Of a DNA stretch of 64,000 nucleotides, positions 51,733 to 61,353 are shown in pieces. Both the position numbers and the translations under genes were made by a program. The notes under the pieces are model-generated. The model was not told the origin of the DNA. It saw only the letters and a list, made by a program, of their open reading frames with translations, and did not search any database. Each line of letters begins with the position of its first letter. Position 1 is the stretch's first letter. This DNA comes from Clostridium bovifaecis (GTDB taxonomy: Bacteria > Bacillota > Clostridia > Clostridiales > Clostridiaceae), in NCBI GenBank assembly GCA_009738435.1, contig CP046522.1:1147249-1211248 (forward strand), read 5' to 3'.

Positions 51733-52431
51733 ATGGAAAAAGTAATAAATGAAAATTTAAAGCTTGGAGAGGTTGTTTCAATCTTCCCAGCTTCTAGTGA
51801 GATATTTAATGGGTATAAAGTAGATTACTGCTGCGGAGGATATGATACTTTAGGGCAGGCGTTAAAAGAGAAGGGACTAGATTCAGATAAGATTATAGAA
51901 GAACTTAACAGAGAATATAATAAGTTTATAAGCTCTAACGCAGAATACAAAGATTGGAGAAAAGAAAAACCTAGTAATTTAATTAAACACATACTAAGAA
52001 CTCATCATGATTTTACAAAAAAAGAGCTTAGAGAAATTGATATGCTTATGTTTAAAATTCTAAAAGTTCATTTTACAGCCCATAAAGAGGAGCTATTAAC
52101 GGTTCATAGACTTTTTGGAAATTTAAAAATTGAATTAGAAGAACACTTAATAAAGGAAGAAGAAGAGCTATTCCCTTTAATTGAGGAATTTGAGCATACA
52201 AAAAATGAAAAAATTTTAGCAGATATAAGAAAGTTTATAAAAGACACAGAAGATGAGCATGATGCTGCAGGAGATATATTAAAGGAATTAGAAAGAGTGA
52301 CAGGAGACTTTAAGATTCCTAAAGGAGCCTGCACAACTTATAAGCTTGTATATGATAGGATTCATAATCTGCAAAATGATTTATTTATTCATATCTACCT
52401 AGAAAACAGTGTTTTATTCAATATGATTTAG
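51733..52431 (+). CDS. ric: Iron-sulfur cluster repair protein RIC (ScdA/YtfE)
   Basis: 232 residues. The N-terminal ScdA_N/DUF542 domain has VDYCCGG with Cys33 and Cys34. The rest is a hemerythrin-like diiron domain with His/Glu ligands (LRTHHDFTKKELREI near 92; FTAHKEELL near 116; LEEHLIKEEEELFP near 138; DEHDAAGDIL near 178). RIC repairs iron-sulfur clusters damaged by NO or oxidants. The start follows GGGGAGG. A 16-bp gap precedes the DUF438 gene. Confidence 0.9.
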   Translation: MEKVINENLKLGEVVSIFPASSEIFNGYKVDYCCGGYDTLGQALKEKGLDSDKIIEELNREYNKFISSNAEYKDWRKEKPSNLIKHILRTHHDFTKKELREIDMLMFKILKVHFTAHKEELLTVHRLFGNLKIELEEHLIKEEEELFPLIEEFEHTKNEKILADIRKFIKDTEDEHDAAGDILKELERVTGDFKIPKGACTTYKLVYDRIHNLQNDLFIHIYLENSVLFNMI

Positions 52432-52447
52432 TTAAGGAGATAGAATT

Positions 52448-53203
52448 ATGGATAATAAAAAGATAGAAAAATTAACTCAGGTTTTAAAAAAGTTAAATTC
52501 TGAAGGAGTAACAGAGGACTTAAGAAAAGAGGCCTTAAAGATTGTTTCCAATATAAATCCACTTGAATTATCAATAGCAGAACAGAACTTAATAGATGAG
52601 GGGATGAATCCACATGATTTAAGACATCTATGTGATATTCACATGGAGGTTTTAAAAGACGAATTAGATAAAATTAAAACTCAAATTCACAAGGGGCATG
52701 TACTTAGGACTCTAATATCTGAACATGATAAGATACTTGAACTTTTAACAGAGCTAGAGGAACTAAATTCTAAAATCCAAGGCATGGAGAGTTATGACTG
52801 CAACACAGATGAATTTAAAAGATTAGCTACATTAGCTGATAAGATATTAGATGCTGAAAAGCATCATAAAAGAGAAGAAGATGTGCTATTCTTAGAAATG
52901 GAGAATAGACAAGTTACTGGTCCTACAAGAATTATGAGAATGGAACATGATGATTTAAGAGCGAGAAAAAAGCAATTAAAAAATATAGCAGAATTTGTGC
53001 CGCAACTTGATTTTAATACATTTAAGAAAACTCTTGATGAAGTATCAAAGTATATAGTATTTAATCTTAAAGACCATATATTTAAGGAAAATTATATTCT
53101 ATATCCATCTGCTCTAGAATCAATAAAAGATGAAGGTGCTTGGGAAGAAATGAAAAAAAGGTGTGATGATATAGGCTACTGCAGTTTTACTATAAAGGAA
53201 TAA
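52448..53203 (+). CDS. DUF438 / hemerythrin HHE domain protein
   Basis: 251 residues. The N-terminus is DUF438-like (PLELSIAEQNLIDEGMNPHDLRHLCDIHMEVL). The C-terminal hemerythrin domain has ligands in LISEHDKILELL, AEKHHKREEDVLFLEME and MRMEHDDLRAR. It binds a diiron centre and probably responds to NO or O2. It is cotranscribed with ric. The role is not established, but the fprA-ric-DUF438 set points to nitrosative or oxidative stress. Confidence 0.82.
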   Translation: MDNKKIEKLTQVLKKLNSEGVTEDLRKEALKIVSNINPLELSIAEQNLIDEGMNPHDLRHLCDIHMEVLKDELDKIKTQIHKGHVLRTLISEHDKILELLTELEELNSKIQGMESYDCNTDEFKRLATLADKILDAEKHHKREEDVLFLEMENRQVTGPTRIMRMEHDDLRARKKQLKNIAEFVPQLDFNTFKKTLDEVSKYIVFNLKDHIFKENYILYPSALESIKDEGAWEEMKKRCDDIGYCSFTIKE

Positions 53204-53347
53204 AATAATATGGGGGTTAATCTTCTTAAAATAACTTTTAAGAGGGTTAACCTTCTTTTGTATATTAAAAAAATAAAATTAGTAATAAAATTCACTCTTT
53301 TAAATGAAACTAATAAAGAAGAATATATTTATATGGAGGCAGATTTC

Positions 53348-54698
53348 ATGAAAAATATAGTAAGGGTAAGAAGAGGAATTATTGCTTTTATTCTATTAGC
53401 TGTTATATTTGTTTTGCCCTCCTATGCTTCAGAAGCAATAGGAAAAAAAGATAAAAAACTGCCTAAAAGTGTACAATTAAATGGAGTAGAGTTAGGAGGG
53501 AAAACTTTAGAAGAAGTAAAAGAATTTATTGATGGAAAAGTAAATCAGTTAGAAAATAAAGATGTTAAAATAAGCTTTACCTATAAAGGAGAAAACCAAG
53601 TCCATAGCTTTAAGCTGAAGGATTTAGGATATTATTCAAACAAAGATGAGGTTAAAAAAGAAATCTCACTGCTATTATATAATGATTTGAATCCGTTAGA
53701 AAAGATAAAGGAATATGTAGACATAAAAAAGAATGGGAGAAGATATACTCTTACTCATAGAATGGATTATGAAAAGTTCTGTAAAGCTCTTAATATATTT
53801 GACGTCTCTAAGCTGCCAAAGCCAATAAGTGCAAAATATGAGTATAAAAATGGAAGAGTTATTATTATACCTGAAGCCTATGGATATGAGTTAGATAAGG
53901 AAAAACTTTATAATCAAATATCTTGCAACGTGACAGAAGAGCAAAAAGAATTTACTTTGTATTATAAGATATGGAGACCTAAAACAACAAAAGAAATACT
54001 AGAAAAGCAGGGTATCAAAGGTAAAATTGCTTCTTTTACAACAGCATTTAACTCTAATAATAAACCTAGAAGCAAAAATATACGCTTAGCTGCAAGTATA
54101 ATAAATGGTACTATAGTAGCGCCGGGAGAAGTGTTCTCTTTTAATAAAGTAGTAGGGCAGAGAACAAGAGCAAGAGGCTTTGAAGAAGCTGGAGTATATA
54201 TAAATGGAAACTTAGATGAAGGCTTAGGTGGGGGGATATGTCAAGTCTCTACTACCTTATATAACGCAGTACTGCTAGCAGATTTAGAAGTTGTAGAAAG
54301 GGATAATCACAGTTTAACAGTTCACTATGTGCCATTAAGCAGAGATGCAGCTGTAAGCTGGGGTTCTAAAGACTTTAAATTTAGAAATAATAAAAATTAT
54401 TATATATATTCATGCTAATTCTGTTGGGAGCACTATTACTTTTGATTTATTCGGTACAAAAGGTAATATGAAGGTAGAACTTATTTCTCAAACTCTAGAG
54501 CGTAAAGAATCACCAGTAAAGTATATATCAGATATGGGGATGCAGCCAGGAAGTACTAGCATAGTACAAAAAGGACATACAGGATATAAATCAAAGTTAA
54601 TAAAGAAGGTTTATGAAAATGGAAAGCTCATTAAAACAGAAACTGTATCTCAAGACAAGTATTTAGCTGCACCGACAATTATAAGGCAGGGGATATAG
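53348..54698 (+). pseudogene. VanW-family protein, frameshifted near the C-terminus
   Basis: The ATG at 53348 (after GGAGG) begins a protein with one N-terminal membrane anchor, a peptidoglycan-binding-like domain (PF12229 type, repeated SVQLNGVELGGKTLEEVKEF), and a VanW domain (FTTAFNSNNKPRSKNIRLAA, then GGGICQVSTTLYNAVLLADLEV). The frame stops at 54418, and the end (IHANSVGSTITF to IIRQGI) continues in another frame to 54698. Adding one AT to the (AT)4 tract at 54402-54410 restores reading. The protein is probably tied to the cell wall; VanW function is unclear. A sequencing slip is possible. Confidence 0.8.
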
Positions 54699-54703
54699 AG
54701 AAT

Positions 54704-54742
54704 TAACCTAATAGTGTCTCAAGACATTATTAGGTTTTTTAA
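54704..54742 (+). terminator. Terminator after the VanW gene
   Basis: AACCTAATA-TGTCT pairs with AGACA-TATTAGGTT, followed by TTTTTAATT. Confidence 0.88.
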
Positions 54743-54866
54743 TTAGAATAGTAAATAGAGCATTTTCATATATCTTTCTAAAAGGTTTTTTAAAAAAACT
54801 ATTAGTGACCTATGACTTAAGTTATGGTAGCATAAAGTATATATTATGTTGAAAAAGGAGAAAAAA

Positions 54867-55205
54867 ATGAACATTCAAATCTTCGGAGTAAAAAAATGCT
54901 TTGATACAAAAAAAGCAGAACGATATTTTAAAGAAAGAAGAATTAAATATCAATTTATTGATTTAGCTGAAAAAGCATTAAGCAAAAGAGAACTTGAAAG
55001 TATCAAGGGAGCGGTGGGATTAACTAATTTGCTTAATAAGGGATCTAAGGAATATGAAAGATTAAACATTCAGCATATTATAAATGATAGTGTTAAAGAA
55101 GAACTTCTCTTAAATAATCCTAAATTGTATAAGACTCCTATAGTAAGAAATGGCAAACAAGCTACGGTTGGATATGAGCCGGAAATCTGGAAAACTTGGG
55201 AGTAA
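54867..55205 (+). CDS. ArsC/YffB-like reductase family protein
   Basis: 112 residues from the ATG at 54867 (AAAGGAG upstream; an ATG at 54846 has none). It is a thioredoxin-fold ArsC-like protein: KKCFDTKKAERYFKERRI holds Cys11 without a partner Cys at position +3, as in YffB and ArsC (not the CXXC of Spx). TPIVRNGKQATVGYEPEIW near 95 holds the cis-Pro. It probably is a glutathione- or thiol-dependent reductase; substrate unknown. Not proven to reduce arsenate. Confidence 0.8.
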   Translation: MNIQIFGVKKCFDTKKAERYFKERRIKYQFIDLAEKALSKRELESIKGAVGLTNLLNKGSKEYERLNIQHIINDSVKEELLLNNPKLYKTPIVRNGKQATVGYEPEIWKTWE

Positions 55206-55337
55206 TAAAACCGATTGCAAAAAAGGCAAAATTGATAGCGCAATAGATAGTATTAATATATAATAAAAAGTGCTTATAATTTAAATATGGATTTAAATGG
55301 AAGTGTTTTATTAATATAGACTTAGGTAGGTGATTGA

Positions 55338-56711
55338 ATGAAGAATAGATTAACAGAAGGAAAAATATTACCGGTGCTTATAAAGCTTGCTCTTCCAATA
55401 ATGGGTACATCCTTTGTTCAAATGGCTTATAATATGACGGATATGATATATATAGGAAGACTAGGCAGTAGTGCTGTGGCAGGAGTAGGGACAGCAGGAT
55501 TCTTTACTTGGCTTGCTATGGCTTTTATTCTTATATCAAGAATAGGAGCAGAAATTGGAATATCCCAGTCAATAGGCAAGAATGATATAAAGTTGGCCAA
55601 AAAATATGCTAACAATACTCTTATTCTTAATATTATATTAGGATTAATTTATGGTGCTTTTTTAATTATATTTAGAAATCAACTTATAGGATTTTTTAAT
55701 CTTGAAAATAATAATGTGGTAGATATGGCAATAGAATACCTAATCATAGTAGCCATAGGAATAAATTTTTATTTTATAAATCCTGTATTTACTGGTATAT
55801 ATAATGGTACAGGAGATAGTAAAACTCCCTTTAGGTTTAATGTAGTAGGACTTGCTGCTAACATGATACTGGATCCTGCTTTTATATTTGGGATTGGGCC
55901 TATTCCGGCATTAGGAGTTAGAGGAGCTGCAATAGCAACGGTCTTTGCTCAAGTAGTGGTAACCATGCTATTTATAATATCTGCAAAAAGATCTGCGTTA
56001 CTTAGAGGCTTTTCATTTAAAAGCTTAGATATGAAAAATATGAAAAGTATATTTAAATATGGAGTTCCTGTAGCTATGCAAAATGGGCTATTTTGTATTT
56101 TTGCTATGATTATAGCTAGAATAGTTTCAGGCTGGGGAGAAGTACCTGTAGCAGTTCAAAAGGTAGGTTCACAAATAGAATCTATATCTTGGATGACAGC
56201 AGGCGGGTTTCAAACAGCTATAAGCACCTTTGTAGGCCAAAATTATGGTGCAGGAAAATGGGATAGAATTACTAAAGGGTATAAGATGGGAATATTTAGT
56301 GTTAGCATTTTAGGAGTATTTGCAACCATTCTTTTAATTTTTGGAGCATCGCCTATATTTGCATTCTTTATACCTGAAGAGGGGACACTGCCATATGGTG
56401 TAGCTTATCTTAGAATACTAGGAGTATCACAACTTTTTATGTGCATAGAAATAGCAACAGCAGGTGCTTTTAACGGTATTGGGAAGACCTTACCACCTTC
56501 ATTAGTAAGTACGATATTTACAGGGCTTAGAATACCGATGGCTCTAATTTTGTCATCGCCGAATATTTTAGGACTTAATGGAGTTTGGTGGAGCATAAGT
56601 ATAACAAGTATTATTAAAGGAGTCGTGCTCATAAGTTGGTTTATAATACACTTAAAATCACAAAATTATAAGATTACTAAAGAAGCTGAATTAACGTTAA
56701 ATTCCTTGTAA
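55338..56711 (+). CDS. MATE family efflux transporter
   Basis: 457 residues with twelve helices in two MatE halves (LALPIMGTSFVQMAYNMTDMIYIGRLGSSAVAG at the start; MKSIFKYGVPVAMQNGLFCIFAMIIARIVSGWG near 235). Cation-driven export of drugs or metabolites; substrate unknown. The start follows AGGTAGGTGATTG. Followed by the probable 6S RNA gene. Confidence 0.88.
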   Translation: MKNRLTEGKILPVLIKLALPIMGTSFVQMAYNMTDMIYIGRLGSSAVAGVGTAGFFTWLAMAFILISRIGAEIGISQSIGKNDIKLAKKYANNTLILNIILGLIYGAFLIIFRNQLIGFFNLENNNVVDMAIEYLIIVAIGINFYFINPVFTGIYNGTGDSKTPFRFNVVGLAANMILDPAFIFGIGPIPALGVRGAAIATVFAQVVVTMLFIISAKRSALLRGFSFKSLDMKNMKSIFKYGVPVAMQNGLFCIFAMIIARIVSGWGEVPVAVQKVGSQIESISWMTAGGFQTAISTFVGQNYGAGKWDRITKGYKMGIFSVSILGVFATILLIFGASPIFAFFIPEEGTLPYGVAYLRILGVSQLFMCIEIATAGAFNGIGKTLPPSLVSTIFTGLRIPMALILSSPNILGLNGVWWSISITSIIKGVVLISWFIIHLKSQNYKITKEAELTLNSL

Positions 56712-56768
56712 AAAAGGGGTAAGTAAATATTAGATATTTGTGTTAATTTGAGTTCAATAAATTTCCTG

Positions 56769-56796
56769 TTGAAAATCATGTATTATTTGATATAAT
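56769..56796 (+). promoter_or_regulatory. Promoter before the probable 6S RNA
   Basis: TTGAAA (56769-56774), 16 bases, TATAAT (56791-56796). It predicts a start near 56803. Confidence 0.68.
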
Positions 56797-56802
56797 AATT
56801 TC

Positions 56803-57090
56803 AAAGATAACAGTAGTTTCTGAAATTTACGAATTTGATATTTGTTTCTGAAGTATTCGTGGAGCTCTTATTTTGAACCTACATTATTTATACGGGAGTT
56901 CGATATTTAGATACGGTTTAATCTATAAGACCGTGAAACATGGCAAGATTAATAAAGTATCTGTGAGAACACCCACCTATCGAGAGATAGGTGTCAAAAT
57001 CAGGGCAGCGGTATTTTGGAGTTTAAAAGTGTTAATAATATTTTTAGATAAAGGAGAGATACAGAAAGTATCTCTCCTTTTAAATTTATA
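56803..57090 (+). ncRNA. ssrS: Probable 6S RNA (ssrS)
   Basis: This gene-free stretch has its own promoter and a strong terminator and folds into a rod. TTATTTTGA pairs with TCAAAAT-A; AGATAC pairs with GTATCT; TTTAATCT pairs with AGATTAA. Between the helices the 3' strand carries a small hairpin CACCTATC-GAGA-GATAGGTG, as the central bubble of 6S RNA does. 6S RNA binds RNA polymerase at stationary phase. The open frame of 72 codons inside (56873-57091) has no ribosome site and is ignored. Exact ends are uncertain. Confidence 0.62.
57051..57090 (+). terminator. Terminator of the probable 6S RNA
   Basis: AAAGGAGAGATAC pairs with GTATCTCTCCTTT around AGAAA, followed by TTAAATTTAT. Confidence 0.87.
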
Positions 57091-57231
57091 AAACGCTAGT
57101 TTAATGTAGTATAGATGATATTCTTCAGCTTATAACTATATGAGTATTTACTATATTAAAAATTGGAATTAATATAATAAGTTTATCTACACATAATAAA
57201 AAAGTATCTACAAACTAACAAGGAGGACAAC

Positions 57232-58414
57232 ATGTGCAGAGAAGCTAAGTTATTATTGACTATAAGTGCTATGTTTACCTTTGCCATGGGATTATCGGGT
57301 ATATTTATAAACATATTTTTTTGGAAACAAACCAATGACTTTAAGGTAATAGTCACTTACAATTTGATACAATATATAGTAATTCCAATAACTTTTATAG
57401 GAGCAGGAATAGTTTCAAAAAGAAAAAATGGCATATGGTCACTAAGGGTAGGCATGTTAGCATATGCTTTATTTTATATATTAATATTAACTGTGGGAAA
57501 CAAGGGTGTTTCATATATATATTCTAGGAATTTTATATGGTATTGCAGCAGGGTTTTATTGGCTAGCTTTTAATACGCTGAGTTTTGATTTTACAGGTAT
57601 CAATAATAGGGACACCTTTAATGGCCTTAATGGAAGCTGCTGTGGCGTAACCGCAGCTATAGCACCTGCAACTTCAGGCTATATAATAAGTAAGTTCTCT
57701 GGAATAAAAGGCTATACCATAGTATTTACTATAACTCTATGCATGTTCTTATCTCTTATTCTAATCAGTACATTGCTGAAGTGTAAAAACTATGGTAACA
57801 AGCTGGAATTTAAAAAAGTGATTTTAAGAAATTGCGATGAGTGGAGTGATATCAGAAAGGCAACTTTCTTCTGGGGATTTAGAGATGTTATAATTGTTTT
57901 TCTAGTAAATATATTGATTATTGAAACCACAAAAAGTGAGCTAACATTAGGAAAGCTTACCCTTATAGCTTCATTATTGTCTTCTATTTCCTTTGTACTA
58001 GTGCAAAAGATTATAAAGCCACCTCATAGAAGAGTGTCAATTTATATAGGGGCTATAGGGGCATTTTTAGCTGTGTTGAGCTTAGGGCTAAATATAACAT
58101 ATATAAATCTACTTGTGTATGTTATGATGAATGGATTCTTTCTTCCTTTTTTCGTGATTCAATTAACCTCTGCTACCTTCAATGTAATAAATAGAGCACA
58201 TGAAGAGAGTATGAGAGTAGAATACATGATAAATAGGGAAATAGTTCTTAATGGAGGAAGAGCTATAAGTGCAAGTATGCTAGTATTCATGCTGCTAGAA
58301 TTCAAAGAATCATCAGTACTGCAGTTTTATTTGATATTTATAGGCTTTATAGCAATAGTTTCAGGATATTTCCTGGGAAAACTTAAAAATGTGCTGAAAG
58401 GGGAGAAAACATAA
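57232..58414 (+). pseudogene. MFS-type transporter, frameshifted
   Basis: The first frame (57232-57573, start after AAGGAGG) gives the N-terminal membrane helices, ending in a shifted tail. The second frame continues from 57506 to 58414 with LGILYGIAAGFYWLAFNTLSF and later helices. They join at the (AT)5 tract 57511-57522: adding one AT unit gives YIYILGILYGIAAG without a break. The whole would be about 395 residues of a 12-helix major facilitator. Substrate unknown. It may be a real dinucleotide slip or an assembly error. Confidence 0.8.
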
Positions 58415-58424
58415 TTATAGATAA

Positions 58425-58465
58425 AAAGGTCAGCACTAAAAATATCATTTTTAGTGCTGACCTTT
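58425..58465. terminator. Bidirectional terminator
   Basis: AAAGGTCAGCACTAAAAA pairs with TTTTTAGTGCTGACCTTT around a 5-base loop. It serves the MFS gene and, on the other strand, the chemoreceptor gene. Confidence 0.9.
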
Positions 58466-58467
58466 AG

Positions 58468-60471
58468 TTATATGGTGAATGTGCTTATTTCATTGTCTAA
58501 TTTTTTGGTTAGCTCATTTAGTTTTTGCGCATCATTAGAAATGGATTCTACAGCAGCAAATTGTTCTTCCATGGAAGCACTTACTTCTTCAGAGGAAGAT
58601 GCAGTCTCTTGAGATACAGAGGATATATTAGTTATTGATTGAAGTATTAAAGCTTTTGAATTATTCATAGTTTCTATAAAATTATTCATTTCCTTTATTT
58701 TAGAAGTTATGTTTTTAACTGTACTCGAAATTAAAACAAAGGAATTATTTACGTCCGTAACAGAATGAGATTGTTCTAGGGCACTTTTCTTTAGTTCTTG
58801 CATAGTAACGACTGTGTTATTGCTTTCAACTTGTATATTTGATATAATGTTACGAATTTCATCAGAAGAATTGTGAGAGCTTTCTGCAAGTTTTCTAATT
58901 TCATCTGCAACTACTGCGAACCCCTTTCCATTCTCGCCAGCTCTAGCAGCTTCAATGGAGGCATTTAGAGCTAAAAGGTTAGTCTGTTCTGCAATAGAAG
59001 TTATTGTGTCTAAGATATTCTCAATATGGGTAATCATTTCATGTAACCCTAATATAGTAGTTTCTACTTTATGTGTCTCATCTATATTGATATTTGATTT
59101 ATCGATTAATTCTGCTACTATTTTTGAGCCTTTTATATTAGTTTCAGATACCGAGTCAGCTGAGAGCTTCATATCATTTGATATCTTTAGCAATTCAATA
59201 AAGTTATTTGAAAGATCTTCTGCTAGAGCAACTCCATTTTCTGCATCAGAAGCCTGGTCTAAAGCACCTTTAGCTATTTCCTCTATAGTCTTAGCTACTT
59301 CCTCAGTAGATATACTAGTCTCATGAGCAGTAGTAGAGAGGTGTTGAGAAAAAGTAGTTACATTTTTAGAAACTTCATTTATGCTAGCAATAAGATTTCT
59401 AAGTACTTCTAGCATAGAATTAAAATTTAAAGCTAGTTGTCCAATTTCGTCATTAGAACTTACATTACTTTTAACACTTAGGTTTCCAGATTTAACTTGG
59501 TTCATATCTTTTAAAAGCTGTTGAATAGGAGTTGTAAGTGTTCGTGAAAATATATAGGCAATTACTAAGGCAATTGCTAAGGATAATAAGCCTGTAATTA
59601 ACGAATTTTTTAGTAGTACAGAGGTATGAGTTTTAATATCGCTTAAATATAATACTCCTACTAGTTTCCAGCCAGTTTGGTTTAAGGTGTTAAATATAGC
59701 TACTTTTTCTGATGTATTTCCATTTTCGCTCATGTAGTAGGCTAAACTTCCCTTTTCTTGTGCCTTTATAACAGAATCCATTTCTTTAACAGGATTTGCT
59801 TGACCAATAAGGTTTTCATTCTTATGAATGATAACCTTATTCTCAGTATCTATAACAGATACATATCCACTTTCGCCTATCTTTATGGAATGTATCATAT
59901 CCGCTAATGTTTTTAACTCAATGTCTACAGCTAAAACACCTAAAAGCTCATTATTATTTAGTATGGGTACAGATGCAGTAACTATAACTTTACCACTTGC
60001 TTTATCTAAATAGGGCTGCGTCCATATTAAATCTTTTTTATTACTAGCTTCAATATACCAAGGTCTTGAAGTAGGATCAACACTTTTAATAGATTCTACA
60101 ACAGGATAGGAATATATGTTTTTAGATTTTGTACCAAGATAAACCAAAGAAGCTTCTGGATAATTTCTTTTATAGTTTTCTAAGTTTTTTATTAAATCGT
60201 TTTCGGAATTCGCATTAGTAAAAATACTTTTCACCGAAGGAGTAGCGGAAAGAAAAATAAGACTAGATTCGAGACTAGACAAATAATTAGAGATAGAGGC
60301 ATTCGTTTGAGAAAGTAATTGCTCTGCAGAGGCTTGCATCTCATTTTTAGTTACAGATACGGATTTTAAATAAGAGAAAACTCCTAAAATACTCATAGGT
60401 ATAGATATCAATAAGATAATAATAAAAAACAGTTTTACCCTCAGGCTGATTATTTTCTTAGTTTGTTTCAT
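58468..60471 (-). CDS. Methyl-accepting chemotaxis protein with dCache sensor
   Basis: 667 residues from the ATG at 60471 (AAGGAAA upstream). TM1 is near residues 10-33, an extracellular dCache_1 sensor spans about 40-275, then TM2, a HAMP domain ([20 protein letters not shown]) and the signalling domain with tip [19 protein letters not shown]. The sensor has R-P-W-Y, a Tyr 16 residues after the Trp, and an Asp 29 further, in the spacing of the amino-acid-binding dCache_1AA motif, though the first Tyr of that motif is missing. It may thus sense amino acids. Confidence 0.88.
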   Translation of the reverse strand: MKQTKKIISLRVKLFFIIILLISIPMSILGVFSYLKSVSVTKNEMQASAEQLLSQTNASISNYLSSLESSLIFLSATPSVKSIFTNANSENDLIKNLENYKRNYPEASLVYLGTKSKNIYSYPVVESIKSVDPTSRPWYIEASNKKDLIWTQPYLDKASGKVIVTASVPILNNNELLGVLAVDIELKTLADMIHSIKIGESGYVSVIDTENKVIIHKNENLIGQANPVKEMDSVIKAQEKGSLAYYMSENGNTSEKVAIFNTLNQTGWKLVGVLYLSDIKTHTSVLLKNSLITGLLSLAIALVIAYIFSRTLTTPIQQLLKDMNQVKSGNLSVKSNVSSNDEIGQLALNFNSMLEVLRNLIASINEVSKNVTTFSQHLSTTAHETSISTEEVAKTIEEIAKGALDQASDAENGVALAEDLSNNFIELLKISNDMKLSADSVSETNIKGSKIVAELIDKSNINIDETHKVETTILGLHEMITHIENILDTITSIAEQTNLLALNASIEAARAGENGKGFAVVADEIRKLAESSHNSSDEIRNIISNIQVESNNTVVTMQELKKSALEQSHSVTDVNNSFVLISSTVKNITSKIKEMNNFIETMNNSKALILQSITNISSVSQETASSSEEVSASMEEQFAAVESISNDAQKLNELTKKLDNEISTFTI

Positions 60472-60694
60472 GGTATCATTTCCTTTCTTATGAGTTTCCA
60501 AGATTAGTTATAATATACCAACACAATCTAAATTTTAACATAATTTTACACAAAGGTCAATTTTGAATGGTATCATCACATATATATTTCAATTAATTAT
60601 ATGTTTTGCTTATTGTGTAAAAAAATAGTTAATATTTTTCCGAAAATCATTTACAATTAACATTAAGAAGATATGCAAAAAAGGAAGTGAAATT

Positions 60695-61066
60695 ATGAAA
60701 AGATTACTATTAGTATTGTGCTTAAGTTTAAGTTTGTCTATAATAGGGTGTACTAAAGAAAAGTCAATAAATACTAATGGAGATGTTAATCAGGGAGCAA
60801 CATGGGAAGTTACTAAAGATGCCATAACTTTTTCTAAGTTGTCTATAGGTGAGAAACAAGTACGCGGGGAAGCTAAGAACAATGCATGTAAAGCCCGTAC
60901 TTTTAAGGTTGCCATAACCTTTAAGGATAAGGAAGGCAAAGTGATTGCTACTTCTGAAGCTATTATAAGAGATTTAGTACCAGGAATATCAAAAAAGTTT
61001 GATGCAGAAGTAGATAAAGATGTTAGAGGATGTACTTACACAATACAAATAAGCAATGCAAATTAA
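60695..61066 (+). CDS. FxLYD-like domain lipoprotein
   Basis: 123 residues. A lipoprotein signal ends in SIIGC with Cys19. The mature part is a small beta-sandwich similar to the FxLYD domain (VRGEAKNNACKARTFKVAITFKDKEGKVI, then LVPGISKKFDAEV). It contains two further cysteines (65 and 115) that could pair. The start follows AAGGAAGTG. Function unknown. Confidence 0.68.
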   Translation: MKRLLLVLCLSLSLSIIGCTKEKSINTNGDVNQGATWEVTKDAITFSKLSIGEKQVRGEAKNNACKARTFKVAITFKDKEGKVIATSEAIIRDLVPGISKKFDAEVDKDVRGCTYTIQISNAN

Positions 61067-61119
61067 TTTTAGTATAATAGGAAATTATACGATGAATATT
61101 GAGATGAGGTGAATTAATT

Positions 61120-61353
61120 TTGCAAGAAAGAGAAACAATTAAATTAGGACAGAAATATAGGCATTTTAAAGGAAAAGAATATAGAGTACTATATCTTGCT
61201 AAACACTCAGAAACTCTTGAAGATATGGTGGTTTATCAGCCGCTATATGGAGAAATGGGAATATGGGTAAGGCCTTTAGAAATGTTTCTAGAAAAAGTAG
61301 AGTTTAAAGGAAAAATAGTTAATAGGTTTGAAGAAGTGGAGGAGTCAAAATGA
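61120..61353 (+). CDS. DUF1653 family protein
   Basis: 77 residues with the DUF1653 pattern: LGQKYRHFKGKEYRVLYLAKHSETLEDMVVYQPLYGE, then IWVRPLEMFLEKVEF. The TTG start has GAGGTG 10 bases upstream. It overlaps the next gene by 4 bases (ATGA), so the two are coupled. Function unknown. Confidence 0.82.
   Translation: MQERETIKLGQKYRHFKGKEYRVLYLAKHSETLEDMVVYQPLYGEMGIWVRPLEMFLEKVEFKGKIVNRFEEVEESK

Noticed and set aside
56873-57091. 72-codon frame in the MATE-MFS gap
   Set aside because: It lies inside a strongly structured RNA with its own promoter and terminator and has no ribosome site.
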